Positions 1 to 11,823 of a stretch of DNA of 64,000 nt are shown here, piece after piece. The notes under the pieces are model-generated. The model saw only the letters and a list, made by a program, of their open reading frames with translations, was not told the DNA's origin and ran no database searches. The translations under genes and the position numbers were made by a program. Numbering within the stretch: position 1 is the stretch's first letter; each line of letters opens with the position of its first letter. The stretch comes from Thelephora terrestris (taxonomy: Eukaryota; Basidiomycota; Agaricomycetes; Thelephorales; Thelephoraceae), in the NCBI GenBank assembly GCA_015956445.1, contig WIUZ02000013.1, positions 310,001-374,000 on the forward strand, given 5' to 3'.

Positions 1-93
1 AGGCCAAGAAAATAAAACTGCATCTCATTCAGAGAGAAATAAAATACACAGAAAACACGGAGAACAGGAGGAAAGGAGGCACGGAGTCTTGGG
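1..93. repeat. 93-bp block, inverted copy of 30073-30165
   Basis: Bases 1-93 are the reverse complement of 30073-30165 with no mismatch that I can see. At the right locus the block directly follows the 537-bp transposase fragment; here it directly precedes the same fragment. The two copies are therefore in opposite orientation while the fragment beside them is in the same orientation. What lies left of base 1 is not visible. Confidence 0.9.
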
Positions 94-623
94 CGTAGTT
101 CGCAAACACGTAAAAGGGGAAAGTACTTCTGGAGACATTGAAGCGAACAGTAAAACATATGGAGAGCGGGGCCGAATGATCGTACTGTGCGACGCGGACC
201 GGTCCCAGGAGGGAAAACCTCGAGGAGTACAGATGGCGGGGACGCTCGCGCAAAGACGCTGAGGTCACGGCTGCGGGGACGTCGCATATGGACGGAGTCT
301 GTTGAATGAATGGAGCTAGAATCTCGGGAGAGGGTAGGCCTCGGGGATCCGATAATTGAGCATTTTCTACTTGGAGGTGAGTGGAAGGACTACGACTTCA
401 GCACTGTTTGCGCACCATGTTCAGTGGGAGTACGTGCATCAACATCTCATTTCCAGAGCCAAGTGTGGTCTTCGCGAAGTGGCAGACGACGTCGGTCGAG
501 CGGATAACATGGAGTCGATTGTCCTCTTGCACACTGCAGAGAAACCCCCCCGCAAACCCAAATCGTTTGTAGGTGTTCTGTGCAACGGGATCTGCGATGA
601 GTTTGTGCTGAGAGACGACTAGG
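87..623. repeat. 537-bp block, direct copy of 29536-30072
   Basis: The block matches 29536-30072 base for base as far as I can follow it. It overlaps the preceding inverted block by seven bases (tcttggg). It includes the last part of the Tnp2 transposase reading frame at 398-623 plus about 310 bases of 3' sequence. Here the frame continues into the rest of the transposase; in the other copy it does not. Confidence 0.9.
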
Positions 624-3600
624 AAAGTCATTCCGGACAAGGCAGAATTGTTGGACTGGAAAATCAACTTGATGCATCCCACCCTGTCCGAAAGCCCTCC
701 TGGTCGTCGAAACATGATGTTGCTGTCCCGGGGCAGGCACTTCTCGCTCGCATAGATGACACCAGAAATCGATATCTTGTCGAGTTCTAAGACATGTGGG
801 GATATTGGATGAAGTCCCATTGGGACGTGTGTGTCTTGAACCAACCGCAAGAGAAGGTCGTGCACTCCGGAGTCGAGTTCGGTGTCCCTGGGCGGCCGAG
901 TAGAAGGAAAGTGCATCTCATCGGCGAGTCTCGTTCCTCGGTGATCCTCGGTGGATATCTTTGAAAAAGACTCGGCGAGAGGTTTGGCGGAATACGAGAT
1001 GTCTTTGCTCTGCATCATCCATTCAATATTGGCTGCTCTACACGCTGTCATAGTGAACGTAGCCTCGAGATCGCCTACTTGGATGTGAGGTCCGAAACTG
1101 CGGTTGTCACTAATGGCACTCACCTGATTTCCGGTTGGTACTTTGCAATCCTAACTTCTCGTTAAACCGCTCGAACCCCGGGGTTCGGACTGAGTGAGTT
1201 GGCCCGAAAAGGTTCAAGAACTCCCCCGCGTGTAGCGAGACGTGGTGGATTGGTTGCAGCGGAGTATCCTTGTATAAGACTTTCAAGCCGCTAAGGTAGC
1301 GCCACATGAGCCGCTCGTAATCATGGATGTGTTGGTTGGTGATAACCCGTTGGTTTGCGAGTTGTACCGCGGTGGTGAGGTCCATGAAGTTTTGCAGCAT
1401 AAGTAAATACCGTCCTTCTTTCGAACCCCATAGGCGGATGAGAGTGATTGGTAAATGCACGGTTGAAACCACCTTCCATTGATCTGCGGTCAGCTTCCCT
1501 CGTGTAGCGGTGCCCCAATTCCGTGGTGCTGGGCTAATCCATGACGGAAGTTCGGTACGTTTCATATCGTCCCACACTGCCTCTAAGATATTTTTCCCAA
1601 GGACGTCCCTTGGCCCGTCGCTTCCCCCAGGGGCGTCGGGTTCGGGAACGTTTTCCCGGCGCTAGAATAGGTATTAGTTACCGGGAACAAGGCGGTGACC
1701 CTTTACAGTGGTAACGCACCCAACATATCAGACTTTGAGCCAGGACCCTCTTTTTACCCTCCGCCTCAAGACCTCTCGCCCGACACATTGCCTGCAATAC
1801 ACCCCCGCTCAAATGTAAGAGAGACGACTCCCCAATCCTGTGCTCGGTGAAGGCGGTCTCTGCCTTCTCAAGCCTTTCCTGAAACATAGCGTCCTCTTCC
1901 TCCCCGCTGGATCCATGCAGACTCGCTTCTCCTTCGCTGTGATCGGGGGCCTCCGTTGTGGTTGATCTAGAAGCGTTGGGCACTTGAATGAGAGCGGGGT
2001 CAATCCGATATCGCTGAGGTCACAACATCAGTGACCGAAGGGCAGAGATCCAGAACGCTCACCCAAGCAACGATATTTTCCACAAGCTGCTTCCGCCCAC
2101 CGGCATTCCGCAGGTTATTATCGACGCATATATGCCACAGTGTATCCTTGTTGCATTCATTGAATAAATCCCTGTGCAAATCTCTCGGATTAGATGTGTC
2201 TCGGATGATCTTGAGCCACCGAGAGAGCCTTTGGTCACTGGGTCGGGGTATAGACTTCTTCGGCTGTATTGATGTCCCATCTCCTCCCTCGATAGTCACA
2301 TTTATCCGCCATACCTTCCGACAGTGTGATTGAAAGAGACCAAGGTATGCGGCGTGCATTGAGTCAACAACCGAAAATAGGATGGGGTTCCAGTAGGGAA
2401 GATCGAGTAGAGCCGACCAGCGCACCCCAAATGCTTTGAAACAAGCGTCCTGCTCTGCCTCGCTCTCACAATTTTTCCATATCGTCGCCTGTTTTATTTG
2501 GTCGCCAAGATCACGAGGGGGCCAGCTCTCCTTGTCTAAGTTTTCAATATCTTGAATATTGAGGAGGCAGAAGGTACAGAACAGGGTGGAGGTCGCGCTA
2601 CTGAGCCCGGCAAGTTGGCGGGCAGCAAGCATGTCGCAGACGAGTGGAATCATGACCCCTTTCGTTAAACGACCCAACGACGAGGCGAACGTGAGTGTGT
2701 AGTATACCCCTCTCCAGAATTCCAGTAGTTCCGTAACAAGGAGGGAGAGGACGTGGTTAATCTGGTCAAGGGATGGTTTGCCGGGGCCAGGGATAACGCC
2801 AGCAAGATACATGTTGCGGAAGAGATAGCGAAGATGGGGAGGGAAATTGAGGACGACCATGTAGATGGCGGTACAGGTGAGGGTTTGTTTGGCTTCTAGC
2901 ATGTGGAGCGGGTGGAAACCGTCTGCGTTGAGGCTGAATGCGAGCCGGATTTCTTCTCCTCGATCGTGAAAAAAGCTCTTCTCATCTACATCCCTGAAGG
3001 ACCGGAGCACAGGGGCGTCCCAGATATCTTCCATGAAAGAAGATTCTCTGCGAAGGCAAGGTTCGCGTAGCAAGTCCTCAACCCCGGGACGCATCAACAA
3101 CCTTCCAACCCAATCCTTGAGGCTTTGGTGAACGTACTTACGGCGAGGAGCTCGATAGGTCTTCCCACCGACTTTGCGTTCTTCCCAGAGAGGGACATTG
3201 CATGTAGAGCTCGTCGGTGTTGGCTTGTATGTGCATCGCTCGGTTTCGGGTGGATCTGAGGTTATCGTGCCATTGTAGGGGTGCAAGGCGTAACAAAGGG
3301 GGCATTGGAGATACGTCGAACACGAAGGGTCGAGGTGGAAGCGACTGATAACGGTCCGTAGGTCTTCGGGTATCTTTCTCGTAGTCTCTTCACCGGCTCC
3401 CTGCAGAGCGAGTACGGATCGCATCCCTGCCAACAGGACTATCGTTGCACGCCGAGAAAGGTGAAAGACAAGATGCATTAGCAGGACCGTTAGCAGGGTG
3501 ACGTTAACAACAGGATCGAGAGGTGCGCGATCCATAATGTATCTTTCTGTCGCGCAATCAATTAGTGCTAAGATGGGTGACTACTTCCGTGCTTCTCACC

Positions 3601-4233
3601 GGTATCAACGACAACCAACCCGTTTGCGACGGCATTACTTTTTAGCCTCTGTCTGTCCCACTCATTTCTCTTGTGCTCCATCATTCTCTGTTGGCCGACG
3701 TCGACTTGATCGGACAGTTTCTCGCATGTTTCTTGGGGTGCCATCGACTGTTCGAGTTGCACACGAATCTCAAAGAGACGGCTTTCATTCTCGATAAAAG
3801 CCACATTATAGGGATGAGAGGGGTCCAGGGCATATAAACCAACATTGGGGACGTAATCGGGGGCCAACGATGGATCCTCGAACACGGTATCGGGAGCTGG
3901 TTCTTTGGCGAAGACAAGTGGGCGGTGTGTTGGGGTCCAGGAAATGCGATCGCGAATCTCTCGCTCAAGGGTGAGCAGTTCTTGAGGCTGATTTTCCAGA
4001 GAGAGCGAAGAAGATTCTTGGGCGTTGTGCGGCAGCCCAAGCAGAGGGGACCCGTCCAAAACTGAGGAAGCAACGCGGGAAGCAAATGTATCCAGAACCA
4101 TGGATCGATCATCGTCCCTCCGGTGTAGATATGCAGTGTTTCTGTTGATATACTGCCCTCCATGATACGTTCCACTTTGTAGATCATAAGTGCTGCAGTG
4201 GGATCTGCACGTGCAAAGAACAGTTGGCGGCAT
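398..4233 (-). CDS. CACTA-type transposase, Tnp2 family
   Basis: This is a DDE transposase of a fungal CACTA (En/Spm-like) DNA transposon. The start at 4233 gives an N-terminus with a CTCRSHC-type cysteine cluster followed by YLHRRDDDR, the usual opening of agaricomycete Tnp2 proteins. The largest open stretch (3535-2000) has the core: GVYYTLTFASSLG, then IPLVCDMLAARQLAG with the first acidic residue, a CTFCLL segment, and VVDSMHAAYLGLF with the second. The exon at 1577-1110 has TRGKLTADQW, HHVSLHAGEFLNLFGPTHS and RTPGFERFNEKLG, all family hallmarks. The last exon (1123-398) has the GDLEATFTMTACRAAN segment. At least five exons are all open, so the gene may be intact. I found no clear CACTA termini or target-site duplication, and splice sites are inferred. 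Confidence 0.82.
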
Positions 4234-4728
4234 GCTTGACTGTCAAGTGCATCAGCTCTCACACTTCTGTGAGTTGTACATGTTCGGAAACATACCCGCT
4301 AACCTCAAAATTAGTTGAATCGATGGATCTTCAACGAGAGCGATTTTTAGTGAGGGGGTAACGATGGTGTGATGAGGAAAATAAGGGAAGACAGATCAGT
4401 CGATGATTGAATAAAGGAATCGTGTAACGTCTTGTGTAACATGCATTATTATATTATATTATTATTCTGGATACAAAACAACTTTGGGAAGCGACAAAAA
4501 TTGGCCCGCGGCGAGGGCCGGGTGCTTGAGAGCCTCACGAAGAAAATTCATCACGTAATCTGGGAAATTATCTTCAAGGTAATTCCAACGTCAACGTTCG
4601 AACCCAGGGTACGAGACTGCATCTTGTCGATAGAAGTGGCTATGGTGGAACGGGCGCAGCGAATTTCTGATAGACCAACCTCGAAGTGTGTAAGTTTTAC
4701 AAGCGCAACCACGGGATTAGAGAAAGGC
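4234..4728. other. intergenic, no gene seen
   Basis: This stretch lies between the start of the transposase and the 3' end of the next minus-strand gene. It has an AT-rich run near 4440-4470. It probably contains the right end of the CACTA element, but I could not pick out its terminal repeat. Confidence 0.4.
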
Positions 4729-7075
4729 TCACTGGACTAAATCCGGGTCGTGGTTGTACTGACATGCCGGAGCAGGGTGTACGAGGTTTGCGATGTCTAA
4801 TTGCTCGTCTAGCCAGTCGGCCCTGTATGCGTTTATAGGGAGACCAGATACATATTTTTTTGAGGAACTCGCGATCCTACCAGCGACTCGCCTCCGGGGC
4901 AAGTTCCCGCGTTGGTCCCCAGAATCATCTCCCATGCGACGATGGAGATATAGGAGGTCGAAAATGCGAATCCACGGTGTGAGAATCGGAGCCCTCCATC
5001 TCGGGACGTAAATTCGGTATTGCTTGCCGGTGTCGTTGCCCTCTGCCTCATCACTGGACATGCCATCAATTCCCAGTTGTTCCAGCAGGAGACGTTGTGG
5101 TTCCATCTGGGGAAAATCAAAGGTAACGTCTCGGCGGCGGTGATATAGCTGCGTGATCTGGGCTTTAGACAGGGGTGGGAAACGATGGTCAAGTACTCAC
5201 ATTCGCCTTCCTCTCTCGTCTGTTCTTGATTCGCTTCTTCTCGTCTTTCACCGCCTTGATCTTTGGTACATCGCGGAAGGAGTTGATGAGTGTCTTGATA
5301 TAAGCCCGAGTTTTCTTGAGAACCATAGAACGAACGGTCCAATTGTCGGGGTAAGTATCCGCATGATTGAGAAGGAAGTGATCCGTGAAAACGCGGGTCG
5401 CAGATGCGTTCCATGGATTGCACGTAGTCCCTGCAAGATGGAGTCTGAACGCGTCAGCAGTGCAGCATGCTTCACGCTCCGGATTCCAGCCAGCAATATC
5501 TTGGGCAGAGACAGTGTCTTTGAGCCAATCGTCGTTGTGGATTAAAGATCCCATGTGGAGCCGGATGCGTGCCTGCAAAGGAAGGTCACAATACAACTAA
5601 AGTTATGGGTGACTGAACGAACCGATAAGGTGTTTTCAGGAGCGGGTCGACGCTTGACGCCAGGTGCCTTTGCTTTTTTCTTTCTTAGCCGTCTTCGAGG
5701 CATGTCAGACCTCTGAGGCATGTCAGATTCATCATCGGCGGAGTAGTCCGCTGAACCACGATTGCCCCTGGCATTTCCCCGTCGAATTTCCGTCACGACT
5801 TCCTTGATGAGGTCATGGGCGAGGGTGTGGAAAGATTGACATAACCTGAGGATATCATCCTCAGTCGCGTACCGGCTCTACTCAGAGTTAGCGCCGTAAT
5901 TACAGAAGTGTGAGGAAACGTAAATTACCTGGCCAGAGGGTCTACGTGGAGTGGAGTCAGTCCCCGGATCCACCATGTCACAGTCTTCGTCTTCCTCCGG
6001 GCCGAGAACCCTCTCCTCATCAGAGTATGGTTGTTCCGCACGCTGTTTTCCCTTATTACCCCTGACGGGAGATGAGCCTTGTGAGCTAGCCCGAGACGGA
6101 GAGCCTAGATCTGTGTTTCCAAGTCTCGGCGTCACAGAACCACGGCTAGCCCAATCCTCGACATTTTCTGTTTCTAACGTGAATGTTGGGGATAATGGCC
6201 CTTCTGCTTCCCTCACAGGGTCGTTTGATTCTGTTGGGCGAGCAGGGGAGGCTGGGCGAGACCGACTAGAAATTTGATCTGCGGGGCGGTATAGAACAAG
6301 GGATAGCTCTTGCGGTGCCTGAGAGGTGTCACGGTATGACTGATCGGGAGCCGTCAAATGATTCTGCTCGAAGTTCCCCGGCATGGACGTGTCAGCGTCA
6401 GCTGGGGAACCATGGGCACGGGGAGTTACTTCGGCGGAAGAGTGATGGCCTGATTGAGATCCCTAGGCGTACGATACATGAATGGACAGAACACAGAAAA
6501 ATGGAGGGAGCGTACCTCGGCACTTACTACTTCCCGTGCCCTACCGAGTACCCCTTGCTGTATCTCTTGTTCAACTTCAACTTCGGACATCGCAGAATCA
6601 GGGTCGACCGGCCAACTTTGACCGGTTTGTGGGTCAAGTTCATACGTGATGCCATTTACAATGCATATAATCGGGTTCTGATCAGATCGCATGGAAGCAA
6701 ACTTTGAGAACCGGATGCATGGAAAGAGGCGAGACCAGACTCACGGCAGTAGATCTGGAGGAGCTTTCACTTGTGCCTCTCTGCGCCCGAGATGAGTATA
6801 TCACGCCTGTGTCGTACTAAACTCCCATACCTGTTGGCCACCTGCTTCCGCAGAGACAGCAAGTGTCGAATCTGAGCCAATGCGCATCCTCGTTCGTTGT
6901 CGTTCGTCTGGGAGTAGTCGAGGTCAAGCACTGCGTGAAAGACAGCGTAGATATACGCACAAATCGCGATACCCCTTTCAGCGATCTCGCGGGGAAGTGG
7001 AGCGTGGTCGTAGTTTGGGTGAGCCACCGTCCTTCGAGGGGCTATCGTTCTTCGGGGAGCCTGGTCGCGAGCCAT
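4729..7075 (-). CDS. agaricomycete-specific protein with GMSSDE motif
   Basis: I recognise this as a large lineage-specific family in Agaricomycetes with no known function. The start at 7075 gives a basic N-terminus. An intron near 6840 has a GTATGG donor, and another lies near 6720. The second exon has ICIVNGITYELDPQTGQSWP, followed by a glutamate-rich helix. A serine-rich, acidic, probably disordered section spans 6384-5940. The diagnostic part is 5596-5189 (ARIRLHMGSLI, then CCTADAFRLHLAGTTCNPWN, then a basic helix ending in KKRIKNRRERK) and 5106-4729 (LGIDGMSSDEAEG, PRWRAPILTPWIRIFDLL, LPINAYRADWLDEQ). The basic tract could be a nuclear signal or nucleic-acid contact. Five or more exons are implied and their edges are approximate. 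Confidence 0.6.
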
Positions 7076-7840
7076 GAGAGTTAAGGGAGAGGCTCGGGTG
7101 GAGGTGATCAGAGATCCTGCATCCTGCCTCGTGTCGTCTTGAAAGGATCAAAGAAATCTTTGTCGTGACCGCCGCAATGTCGCTGAGAATCACGCCAGCC
7201 TCGCGTTGCAGTACTACTGAAGGATATAATCGCGTTGGTGAAGACACAGATCCCTCAAATGCAATTTCACTCACCGGGAGGAAATCCCACCAACGATTCC
7301 ACAAAAAGACAGTGATGACGACTTCTGATACTTCAAACATCCTCGGACCACGTCGATGACAAGGACTGAACGCTTATAGCCAACGGCTGTGTGGAAGACC
7401 GTAATCGTGATTGTAAAGCGGGAGGCGGTCATTCCGGCCGCTCCATGACCTGAATGTATGGAACCTCGTGATGGCATCGACAACTAGTCGGTAGCGGCGG
7501 CGCCAAGGCCACAATATGATGTGAGCCGTTCTTACGCAGTTATAACGACTTTCCACGATTTACTGATGACCGATCTGTGAGTCGCACCAGTATATTTAGG
7601 GACGGGGTTATGGAGGTCGAATCCGACTGTATATGTGTTGGAGGGTTTAGTGACGGTTCCCTGTTTTTCGTCCAGTGAATCGCGCAGACTTCGTCTAAAA
7701 TGATTTTCTCGCGGGTAACATACAAATGTGGAAGACAGGGTTCAAGGGAGAGGATATTATAAAGAAAAAGGATTCAAGAGAGAGAGACAGGACGGATGTA
7801 GAGAATTTGTAGTGTAAGAATGGAGGCCGCAAGCCGAAAT
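7076..7840. other. intergenic, no gene supported
   Basis: Only short overlapping open frames occur on either strand, with no recognisable motif. The stretch separates the 5' end of the GMSSDE gene from the 3' end of the gene that enters the left arm of the inverted repeat, so it should hold the GMSSDE promoter. Confidence 0.4.
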
Positions 7841-8720
7841 TCAAACCCTCGGAGCGCAGGAACTGAAACACCTGATTTTCATCGGATCAAGGTAAGGCCC
7901 AACGGAAACGTACGCGATATGAATCAGGAAGAGAACTACCAACGCGGTAACAAGAATTAAGGAACAGAGAAAACTCTTCTTGATCCGGATCTTGAGCACC
8001 CAGGTAGGGGGGCGGCCGGGATGAGTACTGATCTGAGAATGGTTCGTGAGGACTCGAAAAGATCGGGGACTGCGCGAATAAAACAAACAGAATAACGAAT
8101 CCAAGCATGGCTGTTGTTTCGATTTGCAGGGAGGGCTGGGAGGGGAGGCGCCTGTGCGACACAGCTCAGCAACTGAGGAACGAAAGGGGACTACGACGTA
8201 CGGTAGCGGAGGCGATACGGATAGCATCTTGAGCAGAGAAATCGTTGGAGGTAGTATCGGTATGCCTCTGATCCTCGGGAACCTCAGCCGGTCCAACATC
8301 GTTCTGAAAATGGGGGTCAGCCAACTCCGTGCACGGAGAAGAAAACGCAGATATGCACCTCGCTCTCGTCGACCTCTTCAATGGTCGCAATCCTTTCGAT
8401 GCTGTCAGTAGAAGGGCGCGTCTGAGCGAGACTGAGTTAGACCCGCCCAACAGGCTCAAAAAGATTGAAACGACTGACGAAGACAACACCTCGAGACACA
8501 AACGAGCTTGATCTGACCAGGATATTGGCACCGGGCGCAAGATCTCTAGTCTCTGAGGCTGCTCTCTGACCGGTGGTATCTCCGTTTCCACCGGTTTCAC
8601 CTGCGGTTCCTGTGCACAGTAGCACATGAGATCAAGGTAATTGAAAAAAGCGTTAGACAGACCGGAAACGGAAATAGGTCCGTACACAGACGAACGACGA
8701 GCGACGACGGCGTTAAGCAT
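7841..8720 (-). CDS. small membrane-anchored protein, left paralogue
   Basis: I do not recognise the family. The start at 8720 opens MLNAVVARRSS and is inferred from a TATAAAT-like box about 95 bases upstream (mirror of 21290). Several short introns follow. An exon ending in NDFSAQDAIRIASAT can be joined through a GTACGT donor and a GCACAG acceptor. Immediately after that acceptor the left-arm identity ends, at about 8145. From there to the stop at 7841 the sequence is unique and codes for a proline-rich stretch and a hydrophobic helix, SLILVTALVVLFLIHIAYVS, near the C-terminus, consistent with a tail anchor. The N-terminal part is identical to the gene at 21388-22351, but the C-terminal part is not. 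The exon chain is uncertain. Confidence 0.42.
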
Positions 8721-9569
8721 AAGGAGGACTGAGATGGCTGGAGGATAGGGACGAGTGGGGAGCTTCGGTAGAAATCGATACGACGGCAGAATCTGACAAT
8801 CAAGGTCGGCATTTATACATATCTCCCCTGAATCCATATCGATCGCGCGACGCGGGCAGATGTGTCTTTCGTCTTTCAGTCGAAATGATGAAGTCACGCG
8901 TGCATGCTCGTGAGGTGCACGCACGCCCCACCTTTTTCCGACCTTCCGTAAAGTCGACACGTCTAGTTTTGCCTCGTTTTGATGTCAAGACTCGAGGCGG
9001 ACACGCCTGTCTCCCAAGTTCTTTCAGTCGTTTGTAGGATCGAGCTTGGGACCTAGACAAGATCAGTTTCCGAAACTCACCGAGTGGCAAATGAAGAAGA
9101 TATAGATTATCCGTGGGAGCGATCTTCTGGTTGTGAAAGAGCGGGATGGGTGAAATCACCCAAATCGGGTTTAGTCTACGGGGACTTGTGCCCTCGTGCC
9201 TTCAAGCTTGAGGTTTTACGTCCGAAGGCGACGGGGAAAATGCATCCGAGTGGCGACGCGTTCGAACGCGCGTATAGATGGGCGCCGGACAAAGGCGAAC
9301 ATTATCAGTTTTCATTATTTTTCAGAGCCGGACGTGCGTCACAAGTTGCTTCTTTGATCGACACCCGTCGGATCGGTCCAGAATTAAATCAGTAGATCAC
9401 AGTTCGGCGCCAAACTTGCGGCTGAAAGAGGTGGTAACTGAGCGCGACTGATAGTTATTAAATTTGCAACACGAGCTAAGTTCTACAGAATAACGACATA
9501 GCGAGACTCAGCAAAGAATTACATGCGTATCACAATCAAACTAATTGGGCAAAGCCTGGGACGAGCACG

Positions 9570-10187
9570 TCAGCGACAATACATGAGGCTGAACCAGCTT
9601 GAACCAACCTTGCCGAGAATCGAGGTGGGAATACGCGTTCCGTTGGCCCTGTGAGCTTTGAAATCCTTGACAAAACTGTGAGACACGATCAGCGTCGATG
9701 AAGAGAGAACGAGGAACAGGCAGTTACACTCACACCTTGACTGCAGTATTAACCGCGGGCCCATTCTTGACCCTCTTGTTGTACGGAATGTAACGTCCAG
9801 GACAGGTGACGACAATCTCACCTCTCCATACTTCTCCGGTAGTGGTGAAGACGGAACGGTTCGCAACCGCTTTCTGATCCCAGTATGCCGTCACAAGATA
9901 CATGTCCTTGCCGAAAACGACACGGCAATCGTGAATGGCGAGGGAGGTGCGGGTGCGGGTAAATTTCTCTTCTACGGCGATGTATCGGGGATTCGACAGA
10001 GTCTCGTTGGTGGGCACACGGGCCGTGATCTTGATGATCTTCTTGTTGGAGCGCGAAGGATGAAAGTGATAGCCCTCGTTAAATGCCCCGGACTGAAGAT
10101 TTCCTCGTTAGCGTTGCAAACGTGAAAGAAACAAGCGTCACAAAAGCGTACCGTATGCCCAGCGGGATGTTTACGGAGGACTGGCAT
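9570..10187 (-). CDS. arm gene A, unknown protein (left copy)
   Basis: No family is recognised. Three exons: the start at 10187 opens MPVLRKHPAGHT, followed by a 59-base intron (GTACGC donor, TTCAG acceptor). The main exon runs SGAFNEGYHFHPSRSNKKII through CRVVFGKDMYLVTAYWDQKA, EVWRGEIVVTCPGRYIPYNK and ends NTAVKV. A second intron leads to the last exon with VKDFKAHRANGTRIPTS and the stop at 9570. The alternating hydrophobic pattern of the central exon suggests a beta-rich fold. An earlier ATG at 10299 is in frame, but a TATATAAG box lies only about 10 bases upstream of it, so I prefer the later start. The right arm carries an identical copy at 19921-20538. The product is about 160 residues and has no evident signal peptide. 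Confidence 0.5.
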
Positions 10188-10522
10188 CGTCTCGAAGTCT
10201 GGTTGGACCGTGGAGGAGGGTTTTTGAGAAGAGGAGCCGAGATAATTGTGTGCGACGCGCGGCGTGCACAGGAGAGCAGTGGATGTGGAGGTTTGCATGG
10301 TCAAACCAACCCTTATATATGTCGAGTCTTTTGGGTGACGCATGGACGTCAGCCAGTAAGGAATCGATTGTAAGTCTTGCATGATCGCATCGGGCCGATT
10401 AGCCCTCGCGCTTAAGTCTTTGCTGAGTCTTTCGCCTTTCGATGGTGGACACTCACCTTTTACTCCCCCTCGATGAATATAAGACGAGCAAACCACCTGC
10501 CGAGGCCGACGCAGAAACAACC
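10188..10522. promoter_or_regulatory. bidirectional promoter between arm genes (left)
   Basis: About 335 bases separate the divergent starts of arm gene A (10187, minus) and arm gene B (10523, plus). Reading toward gene A there is a TATATAAG box at about 10313-10321; reading toward gene B there is GAATATAAG at about 10475-10483, roughly 40 bases before the ATG. The same arrangement is mirrored at 19586-19920. Confidence 0.45.
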
Positions 10523-11621
10523 ATGAGCACGCCCAAGTATACGCTACGCTTCCCCCGCCCGTCTACCTTCCTTCGTCGGGCGGTTATACGAGCTCGAGAC
10601 TGACGCAAGAGGTAAGTGCTTGCCTTGCTGCCGAAAAACTCTAGCGCTTCCTTCTGCCGAAAAACTCGGACGTGAACTTACATCTTGTTTCCCCCAGCCT
10701 TTCCACCGCCGTGTTTTTGCATTCCGTCGGTGGAGTATAGACGAGGACGGGAGATTGGTTTGTAAGGCAAGACACGCAGGTCGTGACTCGTGCGTTTTTC
10801 CTTTCCTTCGGAGATATGTACTCTACTGATTACTGAATATTTACCAGCCGCCCAAAACCCTACGACCGCATTTCAAGGCCGCTTGCTTTCGCAACGCCGA
10901 GCGACCAGGACACTCGCTCCCCGACCTCTCGGAACCATCCTACAAGGATGAATATCGACGGTCCAACCCTGGGTCGATTATTTCACAGCCTCGCTCCCCT
11001 CGTCAAGGAATCATCCTCGGACTTCGACTCCAAGGCCGCAGCGATATGCACTTCGCTCGGATTGGACTCCGTCACGTCTGAAGAGATCGTCAGTTCGTTC
11101 AAGACGCAATTCCTGGCCGGAGGCAGTCAAGAATCGAGGTAAGTAAGGGGAATACTGCATCACACATTCCAACGCTGATGTAGGGTCCCAGCGCTCCCGG
11201 TCGTCTGCCGCCAGAAAGTGGGCCTCACACCGGAACGATCGTGCAGCCCACTCCTGCCACTGTCATCCCATCCACGCCTACCGGTTCTTCGGTTCCTATC
11301 AGATCTCAGCGTGCCTTCTCCTCCGGTTCTAGAGGATATACTACCTGGTATTCCACGGAATCTAACGATTTCATCACTTCCCCGCCCTCCACTCTCCCAA
11401 CGTCTGCCGGGATTCTTTACCTTCACAAGAATCTTACATGTGGCACGACTCAAGTCTGGCTGTGCGACATCCGAAGAAGCTGGATCAATATCACAGATGC
11501 AGAAGGCGTCAAGCATCCAAGCCTTGCTGACAGAATTCTCCTACTCCGGTCAGATGGGTTGCCGTCGTGGCTTACGGCCACCAACTATGCCGCTGTCCAG
11601 GCTCGAAAGGAAAAGAAATGA
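10523..11621 (+). CDS. arm gene B, unknown protein; first exon frameshifted (left copy)
   Basis: No known family. Exon 1 opens MSTPKYTL as in the right copy, but a five-base tandem duplication (acgctacgct near 10540) shifts the frame and brings a stop at 10601. Downstream exons remain open: one from about 10850 contains MNIDGPTLGRLFHSLAPLVK and SLGLDSVTSEEIVSSFKTQF. It splices through a GTAAGT donor near 11140 to an acceptor near 11190 (SAPGRLPPESG), then runs through VQPTPATVIP and QRAFSSGSRGYTTWYSTES to a stop at 11621. Arm identity ends at about 11270. Beyond it the protein is only a diverged relative of the right copy (shared FSSGS, TTWY, VWL, HP.DR.L, G.P.W.TA positions). If translation starts at the ATG at 10948, a shorter protein remains possible; otherwise this copy is a pseudogene. 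Confidence 0.5.
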
Positions 11622-11823
11622 ACTTTCTTTCGCCGGGCGCTTTTAGATCTTACCCCTTTAACCAAATTCTAGTACTTATCATAGTTACTCCCACGATAAC
11701 GAGCACGAAATTATATGCATTTTTAAAAGTTGCCAGAAAGAACTCGAAATACATCCAAACTGTATCAGCGCTATAATCCCTTGTTGGGGAAGCATCCCGG
11801 CCGTACGAGTAGCTGATGGAGGC

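Larger units (their letters stand above)
8145..11270. repeat. left arm of a 3.1-kb inverted repeat
   Basis: The arm is the reverse complement of 18863-21963. From 8145 to about 10540, left plus right coordinates always sum to 30108; from about 10650 to 11270 they sum to 30133. The two differences I find are five extra bases near 10544 (a tandem acgct) and about 20 extra bases with changes near 10620-10650. Encoded reading frames are otherwise identical, including the 264- and 98-codon frames. The outer edge lies inside one gene and the inner edge inside another. Confidence 0.93.

Noticed and set aside
9084-9395. 103-codon ORF MANEEDIDYPWERSS, duplicated at 20713-21024
   Set aside because: It is present twice only because it lies in the arms. 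It has no motif and overlaps long frames on the other strand, so I cannot support it as a gene.
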